A stretch of DNA of 64,000 nt from Flagellimonas chongwuensis (GCF_013376415.1 NZ_WYET01000013.1:1-64000); one strand, 5' to 3'; counted from the first letter of the stretch, positions 24,680 through 34,056 are shown. The notes: generated from the sequence alone by a model not told the origin. Program-made: numbers and translations.

Positions 24680-25684
24680 CTATTCAAATTTAGATGCATC
24701 CAAATTGAAAAAACGTACAGCATTATTGAAGAAGATATCCCGTTTTTGCTCTTCGGACAGATAATTGGCGCTCTCAATAACCTGAATAGAAGTTTCAAAT
24801 AGTTCTGGCCACATCATAAAATCGGTTCCATATAAAATCCGTTTTCCAAAACCGGCCTGCACCAATCGTTTTAGGTAATCATGAATCTCTTCTAAGGGAT
24901 ATGACCAGATAAATCCGGCCAAATCTACATACACATAGGCATTGGCGCCCATCAGTGCAATCATTTGGTCGGCCATGGGATATCCCGCATGCATTACCCA
25001 AATTTTCAACTTTGGGTGTCTGGCCAACATATCTTCCAATAAAAATGGTTGTCCCAATGAGGCTCTATATGCCGGTCTGGTAATATTAATGGTACCGTTG
25101 CCCCCCGTTCCCATGTGGATTCCAACAGGAATCCCTAATTCTTCAGCTACGCCGAAGTACTCATCCAAGGACATATCGCTAGGGGACATTCCTTGATATT
25201 GAGGGGCCACCTCCCCCATAACTTTGTAAAATCCTGTGGACAACGAATCACGAAATGCCTCCACCGTCATTTGGTCAGCATTACTGATAGCCAACGATGG
25301 AATGATTTTATCAGGAGCGGCCTTATGCCATCTATGAATCACTTTAGCATCTCCACTTACCACCATTGTAATGTTTAACTCCTCATTGGCCCTAAGAATT
25401 GCAGCGTCCATTTCGGCGTCACTTCTGGCGGGTTGCAATGGATTGATGCAATCAGTGTCCATAAAAACGGGTGGGTCTTGATTTGGGTCGCCCCCTGGCA
25501 TATCCTTTAAAAACCATGGACACATGGGAGAGCCATTCGGGTTCCCTCCCATGGCATGCACATGCACATCGATTATTGACAATCTTTTTTTGGATTCTTG
25601 GGCAGTTGAAATAAAAGCAAAACAAAAAGATAAAAAGCAAGAAAAAAGAAGTTTCTCCATTAATAGTTTGGTTGAAGGTTTCAT
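24680..25684 (-). CDS. Exported amidohydrolase (amidohydrolase_2 / TIM-barrel metal hydrolase)
   Basis: A 334-aa metal-dependent hydrolase. After a signal peptide (cut near residue 28, STAQ), the metal motif HxH is at His41/His43 (DVHVHAMGG). Further ligands are His in GIHMGTGG, His in WVMHAGYP and Asp in LYGTDFMMW, the standard order of the amidohydrolase_2 family. A Pro/Cys-rich insert (MCPWFLKDMPGGDPNQDPPVF) is specific to this branch. ATG 25684 is used; ATG 25660 would also give a signal peptide. It shares a 42-bp upstream element with the lipoprotein gene at 25994. Substrate unknown. Confidence 0.82.
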   Translation of the reverse strand: MKPSTKLLMEKLLFSCFLSFCFAFISTAQESKKRLSIIDVHVHAMGGNPNGSPMCPWFLKDMPGGDPNQDPPVFMDTDCINPLQPARSDAEMDAAILRANEELNITMVVSGDAKVIHRWHKAAPDKIIPSLAISNADQMTVEAFRDSLSTGFYKVMGEVAPQYQGMSPSDMSLDEYFGVAEELGIPVGIHMGTGGNGTINITRPAYRASLGQPFLLEDMLARHPKLKIWVMHAGYPMADQMIALMGANAYVYVDLAGFIWSYPLEEIHDYLKRLVQAGFGKRILYGTDFMMWPELFETSIQVIESANYLSEEQKRDIFFNNAVRFFNLDASKFE

Positions 25685-25750
25685 ATGTTGTTTGTTAATT
25701 AATAATATTTCAATTTAACGCTTTTGCATAAATTATAAATACTCAGCTAA

Positions 25751-25792
25751 CTTTTAAAAAAGCCAAGGGGCCTACAAGAATGCAGACCCCTC
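25751..25792 (-). terminator. Terminator-like hairpin inside the amidohydrolase leader
   Basis: On the minus strand AGGGGTCTGCA pairs with TGTAGGCCCCT (25791-25781 with 25776-25766; 9 of 11 pairs), loop 4 nt, then TTGGCTTTTTT. It lies between the 42-bp element (25858-25899) and the amidohydrolase start, so it could be an attenuator or the relic of a lost transcription unit. Confidence 0.45.
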
Positions 25793-25857
25793 AGTCACCA
25801 AAATAACCCAACCTAAAACTTTATCTTAATTTATCAAACCACTCTTTTTGTACGTAA

Positions 25858-25899
25858 TTTCCTATACTTACGAAGAAAGTTTAGGGGTGGTTTGGTTTT
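25858..25899 (-). repeat. 42-bp shared upstream element, copy A
   Basis: Aligns without gaps to 27971-28012, with roughly 29 of 42 identities. The two best-kept blocks are ATACTTACG and TTTGGTTTT (plus-strand spelling). It lies 174 nt before the amidohydrolase start. Confidence 0.55.
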
Positions 25900-25920
25900 T
25901 TAATTTTTTTTTTGAAATAA

Positions 25921-25948
25921 AAAAAAGGGTCCACAAAATGTGGACCCC
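25921..25948 (-). terminator. Terminator of the duplicated lipoprotein gene
   Basis: GGGTCCACA (25927-25935) pairs perfectly with TGTGGACCC (25939-25947); on the minus strand it is followed by a run of T (plus-strand A run 25918-25926). Confidence 0.8.
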
Positions 25949-25993
25949 CATAACATCTAATTCACTTTCCCTAGCTTAATATTTTAATAGTTT

Positions 25994-27949
25994 TTAGTTG
26001 TTATACAAATACATAGAGGAAGACCCTGCTAAATCCATACTCCATGATGGATATACATTACCTTCCGATTCCAAGCTGTTCTCAAAACCAAGGACTTTTC
26101 CATTTCCTATTTCGGATATGTAAACGGTCTTTGTTTTGGCATCGTAGGCTACATCGATTGGGTTGCCCAACTCTGTGTAAGATCCTGCAATTCGCTTTTG
26201 ACTGGAGAGCGCAATAGTTCCTCCATTCTCCGTATTACTTATTAGCCCACTAAAGTTTACCATAGTATGGATGCCTCCATCGTCTGTTGTATTTGCAGCA
26301 TCCCCTATATCCGTCATCACCAATACATCATCAGAAACGCTATACGTAATACCGTGGGTTCTTACTATACCTTCAATGGTCACTCTTTTTGAGGCTGACA
26401 ACATGGAATCTTCGGTATTTGCAAAAAAGTCAGCGAATATCGCCAAGTCACTGGAATTATCCACCACGGCCAAAAGATCGTCCCCCATAAAGGTGATTCC
26501 CCAGACATCAAAATCAATATCAAAAGTATTCATCAAAGTAAATGAGGAACCATTGTGGGCATACACATAAAATGTATGGTTCATGTTATCGGAAACCACT
26601 ACTTTGTTTCCGTAGACGGCTATTTCCCTTGGACTCATTAAATCAGTTGAACTGGAAAAATCAATATCCAACGTTACACCGTCACTACTAAATCCAAAGC
26701 CTCCGTAATATTCCAAGGCAAGATTAGATCTTGAGGCTTGAATCAGGTAATCGTTTAAGCCAGAGTAGTATATTCCTTCGGAAGTAGCCGAACCTGTGAT
26801 TATTGTTTTTGAGGTGCCATTCATCAGGTCGTATACAACTACATTGCCATTGGCCGTACTTGTTGTGTAAAGTTGGGTCATCCCCATTTCACTGGAATCG
26901 CCCATATCGCCATCGGTCTCGTCACTGGAAAAATAAATGGAGGAGGCCGCGGTCAAATCCACATTGAACGTTGGCGCAATATTACCGCCGCTACCTATGG
27001 ATGAAAAACCAAGTACTTTGCTGGTTCCGATATCCGAAACATAGACAATATCAGTTTCCGAGTCATAGGCCACATCAATGGGATTGCCCATTAAAGTCGA
27101 CGCCCCAGCTACCCTGATTTGATTATCGGTAGTAAGCACATCACCATCGGAAAGGGCATCAAACTTTAGAGAAAAATCATTGATGATGTGAAAACCTCCA
27201 TCATCATCGGTATTAGCGGCATCGCCAATATCCGTCATGACCATTACATCATCGGAACCACTATACGTTAGTCCGTGGGTTCTAACTATTCCCTCGATAG
27301 TAACTCGTTTGTCCGGGTACATAGTACCGTCCATAGCTTTGTCCAAAAAGTTGTAATAAACGGCCAAATCACTGGAAATATCAACCACGGCGTACAAGTC
27401 GCCTCCTTTAAAGGTTATTCCCCAAACTGGAAACGGAACATCCACTGTAGTTTGTAAGGAAAACATTGTTCCTGTTTTTTGATATACAAAAAACTTATTG
27501 GAACCGTTATCCGCAACCACATAATAATCACCGTAGACGGCCAATTCACGGGGGCTTTCCAAATCCGCATCACCGTTGAAGGAAATATCCAAGCTTAGGT
27601 CTACGTCCAAAAGGTCGGTTACATCAAAAGATTCCAGCCAATTGCTCGATCTTAATGCCTGTATTACCAAATCCTCGGATGCATCGTAATAAATACCTTC
27701 GGCAGCCGTGGACGAAGTTCCAATAGTAAGTTGAGTGTCATTGGTGATATCAAATTTAGTGATATCTCCATTGTCGTTGTTTGTCACGTACAGCTCTGCA
27801 CGTCTGCCTTCCACCATTTCATCATCATCATCGTTGCCACCCATATCATCGGGCATCATAGAGTTGTCGTCTTCATTACAGGATACCATAACCATAAGCA
27901 TGGAGAGTAATCCCACTTTAAAAATTGAGGTTGTTAATGCGTGTTTCAT
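25994..27949 (-). CDS. Lipoprotein with two tandem propeller-like halves
   Basis: A 651-aa lipoprotein (lipobox MVSC, Cys24) with a Met/Asp-rich linker (residues 25-47) and two homologous halves of about 290 residues each. Each half runs through LYVTNNDNG / LYTTSTANG, the EGIYY segment, SPRELAVYG / SPREIAVYG, VWGITFKGGDL / VWGITFMGDDL, KRVTIEGIVRTHG in both, VMTDIGDAANT in both, and GNPIDVAYD in both. Repeated short WD/NHL-like strands suggest a beta-propeller per half. No catalytic motif is seen. Probably a surface-exposed binding protein, possibly working with the secreted amidohydrolase next door. Confidence 0.8.
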   Translation of the reverse strand: MKHALTTSIFKVGLLSMLMVMVSCNEDDNSMMPDDMGGNDDDDEMVEGRRAELYVTNNDNGDITKFDITNDTQLTIGTSSTAAEGIYYDASEDLVIQALRSSNWLESFDVTDLLDVDLSLDISFNGDADLESPRELAVYGDYYVVADNGSNKFFVYQKTGTMFSLQTTVDVPFPVWGITFKGGDLYAVVDISSDLAVYYNFLDKAMDGTMYPDKRVTIEGIVRTHGLTYSGSDDVMVMTDIGDAANTDDDGGFHIINDFSLKFDALSDGDVLTTDNQIRVAGASTLMGNPIDVAYDSETDIVYVSDIGTSKVLGFSSIGSGGNIAPTFNVDLTAASSIYFSSDETDGDMGDSSEMGMTQLYTTSTANGNVVVYDLMNGTSKTIITGSATSEGIYYSGLNDYLIQASRSNLALEYYGGFGFSSDGVTLDIDFSSSTDLMSPREIAVYGNKVVVSDNMNHTFYVYAHNGSSFTLMNTFDIDFDVWGITFMGDDLLAVVDNSSDLAIFADFFANTEDSMLSASKRVTIEGIVRTHGITYSVSDDVLVMTDIGDAANTTDDGGIHTMVNFSGLISNTENGGTIALSSQKRIAGSYTELGNPIDVAYDAKTKTVYISEIGNGKVLGFENSLESEGNVYPSWSMDLAGSSSMYLYNN

Positions 27950-27970
27950 ATGACAATTTTTGATTAGTAC

Positions 27971-28012
27971 TTTGCCATACTTACGGAAACATGTGTGGGA
28001 GGGTTTGGTTTT
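27971..28012 (-). repeat. 42-bp shared upstream element, copy B
   Basis: Ungapped match to 25858-25899. Its near edge is 22 nt before the lipoprotein start codon, placing it over or just beside the promoter, so it is likely a regulatory site or a leader segment. Confidence 0.55.
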
Positions 28013-28022
28013 ACTGAAAAAA

Positions 28023-28568
28023 CTATGCTTTAAAACTATATTCGGGTATTCTTCCTTTTACCCCGCTGTAAAATTTATTGATTTTCTTAAAGTCGTCTTC
28101 TATACTACCTATAGCATAAAAAGGCTCTGCTATCTTGATTTCCTTTTTATCAAAATCAAAAGCGACCATCACAATGGGCACGTTGGCTTTTTGGGCAATA
28201 TGATAAAATCCTGTACGAAGCTGTTCCACTTTTTTTCGGGTACCTTCCGGGGCCAAAGCCAAGCGGAATATTTTTCTGGAATTGAAAATCTGAACAATAT
28301 TGTCCACGGTGTTGGACGTCTTGAAACGATCCACGGGAGCACCACCTGTCCATCTAAAAAACCAACCAAATGGAGGTTTGAAAAGACTCTTCTTTCCAAT
28401 ATAATTGATTTCCTCGTTGAGGACTTTTCGAATTAAAAGTCCTAAAAAAAAGTCGAGCCAGTGCGTATGGGGAACCACAATCAATACACATTTGTCCAAA
28501 TCAGGAAAGTCCCCCTTGAGCTTCCATCCCATTATTTTGTAGTAGAGAAATTTGGACAGCGATTGCAT
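28023..28568 (-). CDS. 1-acyl-sn-glycerol-3-phosphate acyltransferase-like protein
   Basis: A 181-aa PlsC-family acyltransferase. The catalytic HX4D motif is His34...Asp39 (HTHWLDF). The substrate-binding EGTRKK segment follows (around residue 108) and a GFYHIA helix completes the site. It is shorter than full PlsC (about 240 aa) and lacks an obvious N-terminal membrane helix, as in small glycerophosphate acyltransferases of Bacteroidota. It is the last gene of the helicase-kdsB-kdnB strand run, 31 nt after kdnB, so a role in lipid A or phospholipid acylation is plausible. Confidence 0.82.
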   Translation of the reverse strand: MQSLSKFLYYKIMGWKLKGDFPDLDKCVLIVVPHTHWLDFFLGLLIRKVLNEEINYIGKKSLFKPPFGWFFRWTGGAPVDRFKTSNTVDNIVQIFNSRKIFRLALAPEGTRKKVEQLRTGFYHIAQKANVPIVMVAFDFDKKEIKIAEPFYAIGSIEDDFKKINKFYSGVKGRIPEYSFKA

Positions 28569-28599
28569 TATGTTGTGTCTGTTCTATAAAGAACACATC

Positions 28600-29730
28600 T
28601 TATATTTTCTGGTATAATGCTTGAAGACGTTCAGGTGTCATGATACTTTTCCAATCCTTGCCCAAGGCATTCTCCCAAAGCGGCTCCAATCCCAAGGAAA
28701 TACTCACCATAACGTCAAAATCGTTTTGGGTAAGGTCGGCACAGATGCCTTTTGGCAAAACAATATCATTCTTTTTCAGCATTTTATTAAAGAGTGAAAC
28801 TCCTTCAGGATAAAACTCTTCCAAATGTTGGAACACCAAGCAGTTCCCAATACCGTGCTTGACTCCCAATAGATAAGAAAGGCCATAGCTCATCGCATGT
28901 GCCACCCCAACTTGGGAATAGGCAATGCTCATACCCCCATGCCAAGAAGCCATCATCAATTTATCACGAGACTCCTCGTCAGGGATATCCTCAAGAAATA
29001 CTTCCTTGCACAGTTCCATGGATTTTTCGCCATAACTCTGACTGAACGCATTCAAATATGTACCCGTTAGCGATTCCACACAATGAATAAAACAATCCAT
29101 TCCCGTGTAGAACCATTGCTCTTTAGGAACAGTTTTGCTGAAATCCGGGTCCAAAAGAACTTGGTCAAAAGGAGTAAAGTCTGAGTTGATACCCAACTTC
29201 TTTTCCGGACCGAGCAGTACTGTGGTCCGGGATACTTCGGCACCAGTTCCGCTGATGGTGGGCACACCAACATGATAAAGTGCTGGCTTGTGCACCAAAT
29301 CCCATCCCTGATAGTCCTTGGCCAACCCTTTGTTGTTCAATAATATGGAAACAGCCTTCGCCAAATCGAGCAAGGTGCCCCCTCCTATTCCGATAATTCC
29401 GGAGGGAAGTTCGGCATACTTTTCCCTTATTTGGGCCACTAAGGCATCCACTTGGGCCGTTTTAGGCTCCTCATCTGCAGAAATAAATATAATTTCATCA
29501 TTGAACATGAGAGGAACTTTTGCCATGAACTCTTCATTTTCAAAGAAATCGTCCACCAAAAAGATAAAGGGTGCCTCAGAACTTTTACGTTGGGGCAATA
29601 AAATATCTCCCAACTGAGAAAAACATCCCGACCCAAATATTACCCTTGGTACCATGGGAAAGTTCTTGTAAGCGGTTTTATGCGTTGAGGCTGCTACTTC
29701 TTGTTTCTTCAAATTATTGTCTGTCTTCAT
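28600..29730 (-). CDS. kdnB: 3-deoxy-D-manno-octulosonate 8-oxidase KdnB (iron-containing ADH family)
   Basis: A 376-aa iron-dependent alcohol dehydrogenase-type protein. It has the GIGGGTLLDLAKA dinucleotide loop (113-125) and metal ligands Asp212, His216 (MDCFIHCVES), His278 and His292 (VKHGIGN). It recalls Shewanella KdnB throughout (opening VPR-IFG-GCFSQL, YQGWDL, QWFYTGMDC, GMSIAYSQVGV). That enzyme oxidises C8 of Kdo before transamination to 8-amino-Kdo. It sits with kdsB as in Shewanella; the aminotransferase KdnA is not in the window. The start overlaps the HAD stop by one base (TAATG). Confidence 0.82.
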   Translation of the reverse strand: MKTDNNLKKQEVAASTHKTAYKNFPMVPRVIFGSGCFSQLGDILLPQRKSSEAPFIFLVDDFFENEEFMAKVPLMFNDEIIFISADEEPKTAQVDALVAQIREKYAELPSGIIGIGGGTLLDLAKAVSILLNNKGLAKDYQGWDLVHKPALYHVGVPTISGTGAEVSRTTVLLGPEKKLGINSDFTPFDQVLLDPDFSKTVPKEQWFYTGMDCFIHCVESLTGTYLNAFSQSYGEKSMELCKEVFLEDIPDEESRDKLMMASWHGGMSIAYSQVGVAHAMSYGLSYLLGVKHGIGNCLVFQHLEEFYPEGVSLFNKMLKKNDIVLPKGICADLTQNDFDVMVSISLGLEPLWENALGKDWKSIMTPERLQALYQKI

Positions 29731-30434
29731 TAGTTGTCCAAATACTTCAAAATATCTTTTAGGCCGTTCAATTTAAGGTGATTGTTCTGCATTTCATCTT
29801 CCGACACCATCTCGTGGGCCCATGTGGTATGAAACGGTACATGTACCGCTTGCGCACCAATATTCAAGATAGGCAATACATCCGACTTTAAGGAATTTCC
29901 TATCATCAAAAATTCGCTGACATCTATATTTAAATGTTCCAGCAAATTCTTGTAATTGCTTTCTTTTTTATCGCTCAATACTTCCACATGATGAAAATAT
30001 TGGGACAATCCCGATTTTTCCAATTTCCTTTCTTGGTCCAAAAGGTCACCCTTGGTGAGCACGATCAATCTATACTTGCCCATCAACTTCGAAAGTACTT
30101 CCTCCACACCATCGAGTAACTCTACGGGATGTGAGATCATATCCTTGCCCAGTTCCAATATTTGTGCGATAGTTTCTTGGGATACTTTATTATTGGATAG
30201 GTCCAAGGCAGATTCTATCATGGAAAGCATAAATCCTTTTATGCCATACCCATAAATGTCCAAATTGGCCATTTCCATTTTAAAAAGCTCTTGGTCTATT
30301 TTGTTCTTGGTCTCGTAACCTTCCAATAGCTCAGCAAACTTTTCCTCGGTATCCCTAAAATAAGTTTCGTTTATCCAAAGGGTATCGTCCGCATCAAAGC
30401 CAATGGTTTTTATGTTGGAAAAATCTACTTCCAT
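29730..30434 (-). CDS. HAD-family hydrolase (YjjG-like)
   Basis: A 234-aa haloacid dehalogenase-type phosphatase. Motif I is GFDADDTLW (nucleophile Asp near residue 14), motif II is VLTKGD, and motif III/IV are in KKESNY and [13 protein letters not shown] helical cap (residues 20-90) places it in class I, unlike the cap-less KdsC phosphatase, so it is not the normal Kdo-8-phosphate phosphatase. It overlaps kdsB by 10 nt upstream and kdnB by 1 nt downstream, so it is tightly coupled to both and may act on a pathway intermediate or clean up nucleotides. Confidence 0.82.
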   Translation of the reverse strand: MEVDFSNIKTIGFDADDTLWINETYFRDTEEKFAELLEGYETKNKIDQELFKMEMANLDIYGYGIKGFMLSMIESALDLSNNKVSQETIAQILELGKDMISHPVELLDGVEEVLSKLMGKYRLIVLTKGDLLDQERKLEKSGLSQYFHHVEVLSDKKESNYKNLLEHLNIDVSEFLMIGNSLKSDVLPILNIGAQAVHVPFHTTWAHEMVSEDEMQNNHLKLNGLKDILKYLDN

Positions 30435-31153
30435 ACTTTTCTTGCACGTTCTAGGTCTTCCGGCGTATCGATTTCGATACCGGTGACATGGGTTTCGACC
30501 ATTTTTATTTTTTTGCCATATTCCAAAAATCGGATGGCTTCAATTTTCTCCTTTGCCTCCAAGGGCAGCATGGGCAATTTTTGAAAATCCATCAATGCCC
30601 GCTTTCTAAACACATATACTCCCTTGTGCTTGTAATATGTTACATCTACTTTCTCGTCTCTGGGGTAAGGAATCGGTGACCTTGAAAAATAAAGGGCAAA
30701 ATCCTGATTGTCGACAATTACTTTTACGGTATTGGGATTGGCTATTTCTCCCCAATCGGTAATCGGGGTCATTAAGGAGCCTAGGTCAATTTCTTTCTCC
30801 GTATCGTTCTTAAAGACCTTGATTATTTTTTCCAAACTTTCGGAATCGATAAAAGGCTCATCTCCCTGAACATTGATCACCACATCCACATCCATATCTT
30901 CGACAGCTTCGGCAATTCTATCGCTTCCGCTTTCGTGTGTTTTTTTGCTCATGATCACCTTGCCGCCAATGCCCTCAATTACATCGGCAATTACTGGGCT
31001 ATCGGTAACCACATAGACCTCATTAAAAAGTCCGGTTTTTACAGCCGCTTCGTAGGTTCTTACGATTACGGGTTTCCCGCCAAGGTCCTGCATTAGTTTG
31101 GCAGGGAACCGTGAGGCTTGGTAGCGAGCGGGAATCATGGAAATTATATTCAC
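30425..31153 (-). CDS. kdsB: 3-deoxy-manno-octulosonate cytidylyltransferase
   Basis: A 242-aa enzyme that activates Kdo (or 8-amino-Kdo) with CTP for lipopolysaccharide inner-core assembly. It has the N-terminal [13 protein letters not shown] nucleotide loop, [21 protein letters not shown] and the C-terminal [11 protein letters not shown]. Length is normal. Its neighbours KdnB and the HAD hydrolase make it likely that the natural substrate is Kdo8N; the sequence itself cannot prove that. Confidence 0.94.
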   Translation of the reverse strand: MNIISMIPARYQASRFPAKLMQDLGGKPVIVRTYEAAVKTGLFNEVYVVTDSPVIADVIEGIGGKVIMSKKTHESGSDRIAEAVEDMDVDVVINVQGDEPFIDSESLEKIIKVFKNDTEKEIDLGSLMTPITDWGEIANPNTVKVIVDNQDFALYFSRSPIPYPRDEKVDVTYYKHKGVYVFRKRALMDFQKLPMLPLEAKEKIEAIRFLEYGKKIKMVETHVTGIEIDTPEDLERARKVWK

Positions 31154-31178
31154 TTTATTCTTTTTGGTTGAATGATTT

Positions 31179-31751
31179 CTATTTTGACTTAGGTCTTATT
31201 TTTCTATATATCCTGAAGATGACCACCAATATGATGATGACCAGAATTGCCGCAATGGGCGGCACCAATATGGATGCCGTGCTCACCGCTACGGCCGCAC
31301 CGGTTTCCACGGTCGATACCAGTGGATTGGCAAGACCTCCGGTGGTTCCCGTAGATGCCAATCTACCGGTTGCATTGGCGCCTTTAATTGCCGTTGCGGT
31401 CCCCCCTCCTGCAATTATAGCCAATGACCAGGTTACCACTGGATCTAAATTGGCCGCTGTGGATACCACCACTGCGGTACCTGCAATTCCCGCCAAGGGT
31501 ATGGCAATACTGTCCAAAACATTGTCCACCCATGGGATAAAATAGGCGAAAATCTCAACAATTGTTGCCACCCCCAACGTTATGAGTGCGGTAAGACTTC
31601 CTATCCATTGCCAGCTATCGTTCAATTCCCAGACCCCCATGTATGCCGCAAAACTAAGCGCAAAAAGAGGAAGAAAAACCCGAAAACCTACGGAGGCCGC
31701 CAATCCGATTCCGAGGAACAAACTTATTATAGTATCTGGTTCAATATTCAT
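31179..31751 (-). CDS. DUF4126 integral membrane protein
   Basis: A 190-aa, Gly/Ala/Val-rich membrane protein with about five hydrophobic segments ([58 protein letters not shown]; a [10 protein letters not shown] loop; [20 protein letters not shown]) and a basic C-terminal end. It matches the DUF4126 family. The function is unknown, possibly transport. It lies 24 nt after the helicase and 25 nt before kdsB, in the same strand run. Confidence 0.8.
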   Translation of the reverse strand: MNIEPDTIISLFLGIGLAASVGFRVFLPLFALSFAAYMGVWELNDSWQWIGSLTALITLGVATIVEIFAYFIPWVDNVLDSIAIPLAGIAGTAVVVSTAANLDPVVTWSLAIIAGGGTATAIKGANATGRLASTGTTGGLANPLVSTVETGAAVAVSTASILVPPIAAILVIIILVVIFRIYRKIRPKSK

Positions 31752-31775
31752 GTTGTAGTCTAAAATAGGTTTTTC

Positions 31776-33209
31776 CTAGTCAAGAAAAAAATCATCCTTA
31801 AAACCTATCAGATAGAGTTGCCGCTCCGCCCTTGTCACGGCAGTATACAACCATCTCAGATAATCTTTATCAACACCATTGGGCAAATACGGCTGTTCCA
31901 CAAAAACGGTGTTCCACTGTCCCCCTTGGGATTTATGACATGTAATGGCATAGGAAAATTTTACTTGGAGTGCATTAAAGAACTTATTGTTTTTTACGCC
32001 CAAGAACTTTCTGTATTTGGATTTCTCGTGGGCATAATCTTTCATCACCTCTTGGTATAATCTGTTTCCATCATCATAAGAAAGTGAAGGGGTCTCCGCC
32101 GATATGGTATCCAAGAGAAGAACGGTTTCAAAAGGTTTCTGGTTGGGATAATCCACCATTTTTACCTTTACCTCCGCAAATTTGAAACCGTATAATTCTT
32201 TAATGGCAAAAAGCTCCAGCACCTCTATAATATCACCATTGGCAATAAAGCCGGCTTCTGAATTGGGTTTTAGCCAGAAATAATTGTTCTTCACTACCAT
32301 CATAAAATCGCCCACCGAAATTTCATTATCCAAGAACAGAATGCGCTCCCTTATATTTTGATTGTAGAGATTGGCCCTTTTATTGGAGCGAACGATAATG
32401 GCCGTCTGCTCCTTTCCGTTTTGACTGTATGAGGAATCAATGGCTTCCTGTATTTCGTTCCCATCAATCAAACGGACAATATCCTTATAATGATGGAGCT
32501 CAAATTTAAAATCCTCAAAGAATTCGGACTGTAACTGTTCGCGGAGATTGGTAGCGTTATGCAGTATTCCAGAATCGTCCGATTGTCGCATTACCTCGTC
32601 CAATTCCAAACATTCCACCTCTTTATCATAATTTAAGGACAGTCTTCCTTCATCCAAAGCAGGGCTCAATTCCAGCTTTACGGGAGGCAACTGTGCGGTA
32701 TCCCCGATCAATATCAATTTACAGTTATGGCCAGAGTGCACATAAAACATTAAATCGTCCAACAAGGAACCGTTTTCAAATAACTTGGAATCGGCAGGTG
32801 TATCCGGGATCATGGAGGCTTCGTCCACGATAAAAACAGTGTTGCGATGTTTGTTAGGGGCCAAAACAAACTGTATGCCCCCACCGGATTGTTTCTTTGG
32901 AAAATAGATCTTTTTGTGGATGGTAAATGCCTTGTTACCGGAATAAACTGACATAACTTTGGCTGCCCTACCCGTGGGTGCCATTAAAACAGAACTCATT
33001 TTTACTTTCCAGAGACTGCTCACCAAAGTGGCCACCAAGGTAGTTTTTCCAGTTCCAGCAAACCCCTTTAACAGGAACACATCGTCCTTTTTCCCTTCTA
33101 AAACAAAGTTAGCCAGTCTATTAAGTGCTTCTCCCTGTTTTAAGGTAGGTGTATGGGGAAATTTTTCGGTTAAAATCTTTAAAAATCCAGGTGCGTTAAA
33201 ATCCTTCAT
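31776..33209 (-). CDS. RecD-like ATP-dependent DNA helicase
   Basis: A 477-aa superfamily 1B helicase. The Walker A motif is GFAGTGKTT at residues 49-57; Walker B is VFIVDEASM, followed by the motif III-like LILIGDTAQLPP. The C-terminal UvrD-like end has SYAITCHKSQGGQWNTVFVE and YTAVTRA. It lacks the N-terminal domain of full RecD, as in the small RecD-like helicases of Bacteroidota. No RecB/RecC partner is nearby. Probable role: DNA repair or processing of stalled forks. Confidence 0.88.
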   Translation of the reverse strand: MKDFNAPGFLKILTEKFPHTPTLKQGEALNRLANFVLEGKKDDVFLLKGFAGTGKTTLVATLVSSLWKVKMSSVLMAPTGRAAKVMSVYSGNKAFTIHKKIYFPKKQSGGGIQFVLAPNKHRNTVFIVDEASMIPDTPADSKLFENGSLLDDLMFYVHSGHNCKLILIGDTAQLPPVKLELSPALDEGRLSLNYDKEVECLELDEVMRQSDDSGILHNATNLREQLQSEFFEDFKFELHHYKDIVRLIDGNEIQEAIDSSYSQNGKEQTAIIVRSNKRANLYNQNIRERILFLDNEISVGDFMMVVKNNYFWLKPNSEAGFIANGDIIEVLELFAIKELYGFKFAEVKVKMVDYPNQKPFETVLLLDTISAETPSLSYDDGNRLYQEVMKDYAHEKSKYRKFLGVKNNKFFNALQVKFSYAITCHKSQGGQWNTVFVEQPYLPNGVDKDYLRWLYTAVTRAERQLYLIGFKDDFFLD

Positions 33210-33268
33210 GAGCGCTAAATATAGTGGTCTTTTTTAAAGCAAAAAGTTTCGCAATAAAAAAAATATTG

Positions 33269-33276
33269 TAGATTTG
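33269..33276 (+). promoter_or_regulatory. -7 box before the two-helix membrane protein gene
   Basis: TAGATTTG, a perfect TAnnTTTG match, 41 nt before ATG 33317, in the divergent gap with the helicase gene. No TTG is at the usual distance. Confidence 0.5.
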
Positions 33277-33316
33277 TCTGTAACCACTAAATTAACTTTG
33301 AAAGACAGTATCAGAT

Positions 33317-34054
33317 ATGTTAAATTTAATTCTTATTGTTGTTTTAATATGCCTTGTGACCGTAGGGCTAGTTTTCTTGATCGATAGATTTTTACCTCAA
33401 AAAGTAAAGCCGGTTTTAGTAATTCTATTTGGAATTCTGAGCATTTACCTTGGATACAAAATCTATGATTCGATCAACGCCCCCATAGAGTTCAACAAGG
33501 TAAGAAATGAAAGATTTACCCAGGTCATCAATAAACTTAAGGACATCAGGGATTCACAAGAAGCTTATAAGACCGTTAACGGGAAATACGCTGGTAATTT
33601 TGAAAGCCTGATTCAATTTATTGATACTGGAAGCTACACCATTACAACTCAGCGTGATTCCTCTTTCATGAGATATGACAGAGCCTATCAGATTGATATG
33701 CAACAGGATACAATCATCATCGATACGTTAGGTACTGTAAAGGTTAAAGATTCACTTTTTGGTGCAGATGATCGTTACAAAACCATGATGAATGTGCCTT
33801 TCGCCCAAAACAACGAGAAGTTTGAAATGAAGGCCGATATCATCGACAAGAGCGGATATAAAGCACCTGTTTTCGAAGCTAAAGTTAAGAAAGAGGTTGT
33901 GCTATATGACCAGCCACAAGACCTTCTTGAAAAAGAAAAGTCTTATCAAAGTGTTGAAGAGGTAAACGGTACTGAAATAAAAGTTGGTTCATTGACCGAT
34001 GTTAGCACCAACGGTAACTGGCCACCTATCTACGATAGAAAAAAGAAAAACTAG
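33317..34054 (+). CDS. Membrane-anchored hypothetical protein
   Basis: A 245-aa protein with two N-terminal membrane helices (about residues 2-23 and 31-49) and a soluble region. The soluble part has a pseudopilin-like helix (NERFTQVINKLKDIRDSQEAYKTVNGKYA) but no prepilin cleavage motif. It then has a strand-rich section ending DVSTNGNWPPIYDRKK. Similar proteins appear before DUF3822 and rsmD in related genomes as far as I know. The function is unknown. The DUF3822 frame begins almost immediately after its stop. Confidence 0.7.
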   Translation: MLNLILIVVLICLVTVGLVFLIDRFLPQKVKPVLVILFGILSIYLGYKIYDSINAPIEFNKVRNERFTQVINKLKDIRDSQEAYKTVNGKYAGNFESLIQFIDTGSYTITTQRDSSFMRYDRAYQIDMQQDTIIIDTLGTVKVKDSLFGADDRYKTMMNVPFAQNNEKFEMKADIIDKSGYKAPVFEAKVKKEVVLYDQPQDLLEKEKSYQSVEEVNGTEIKVGSLTDVSTNGNWPPIYDRKKKN

Positions 34055-34056
34055 CT

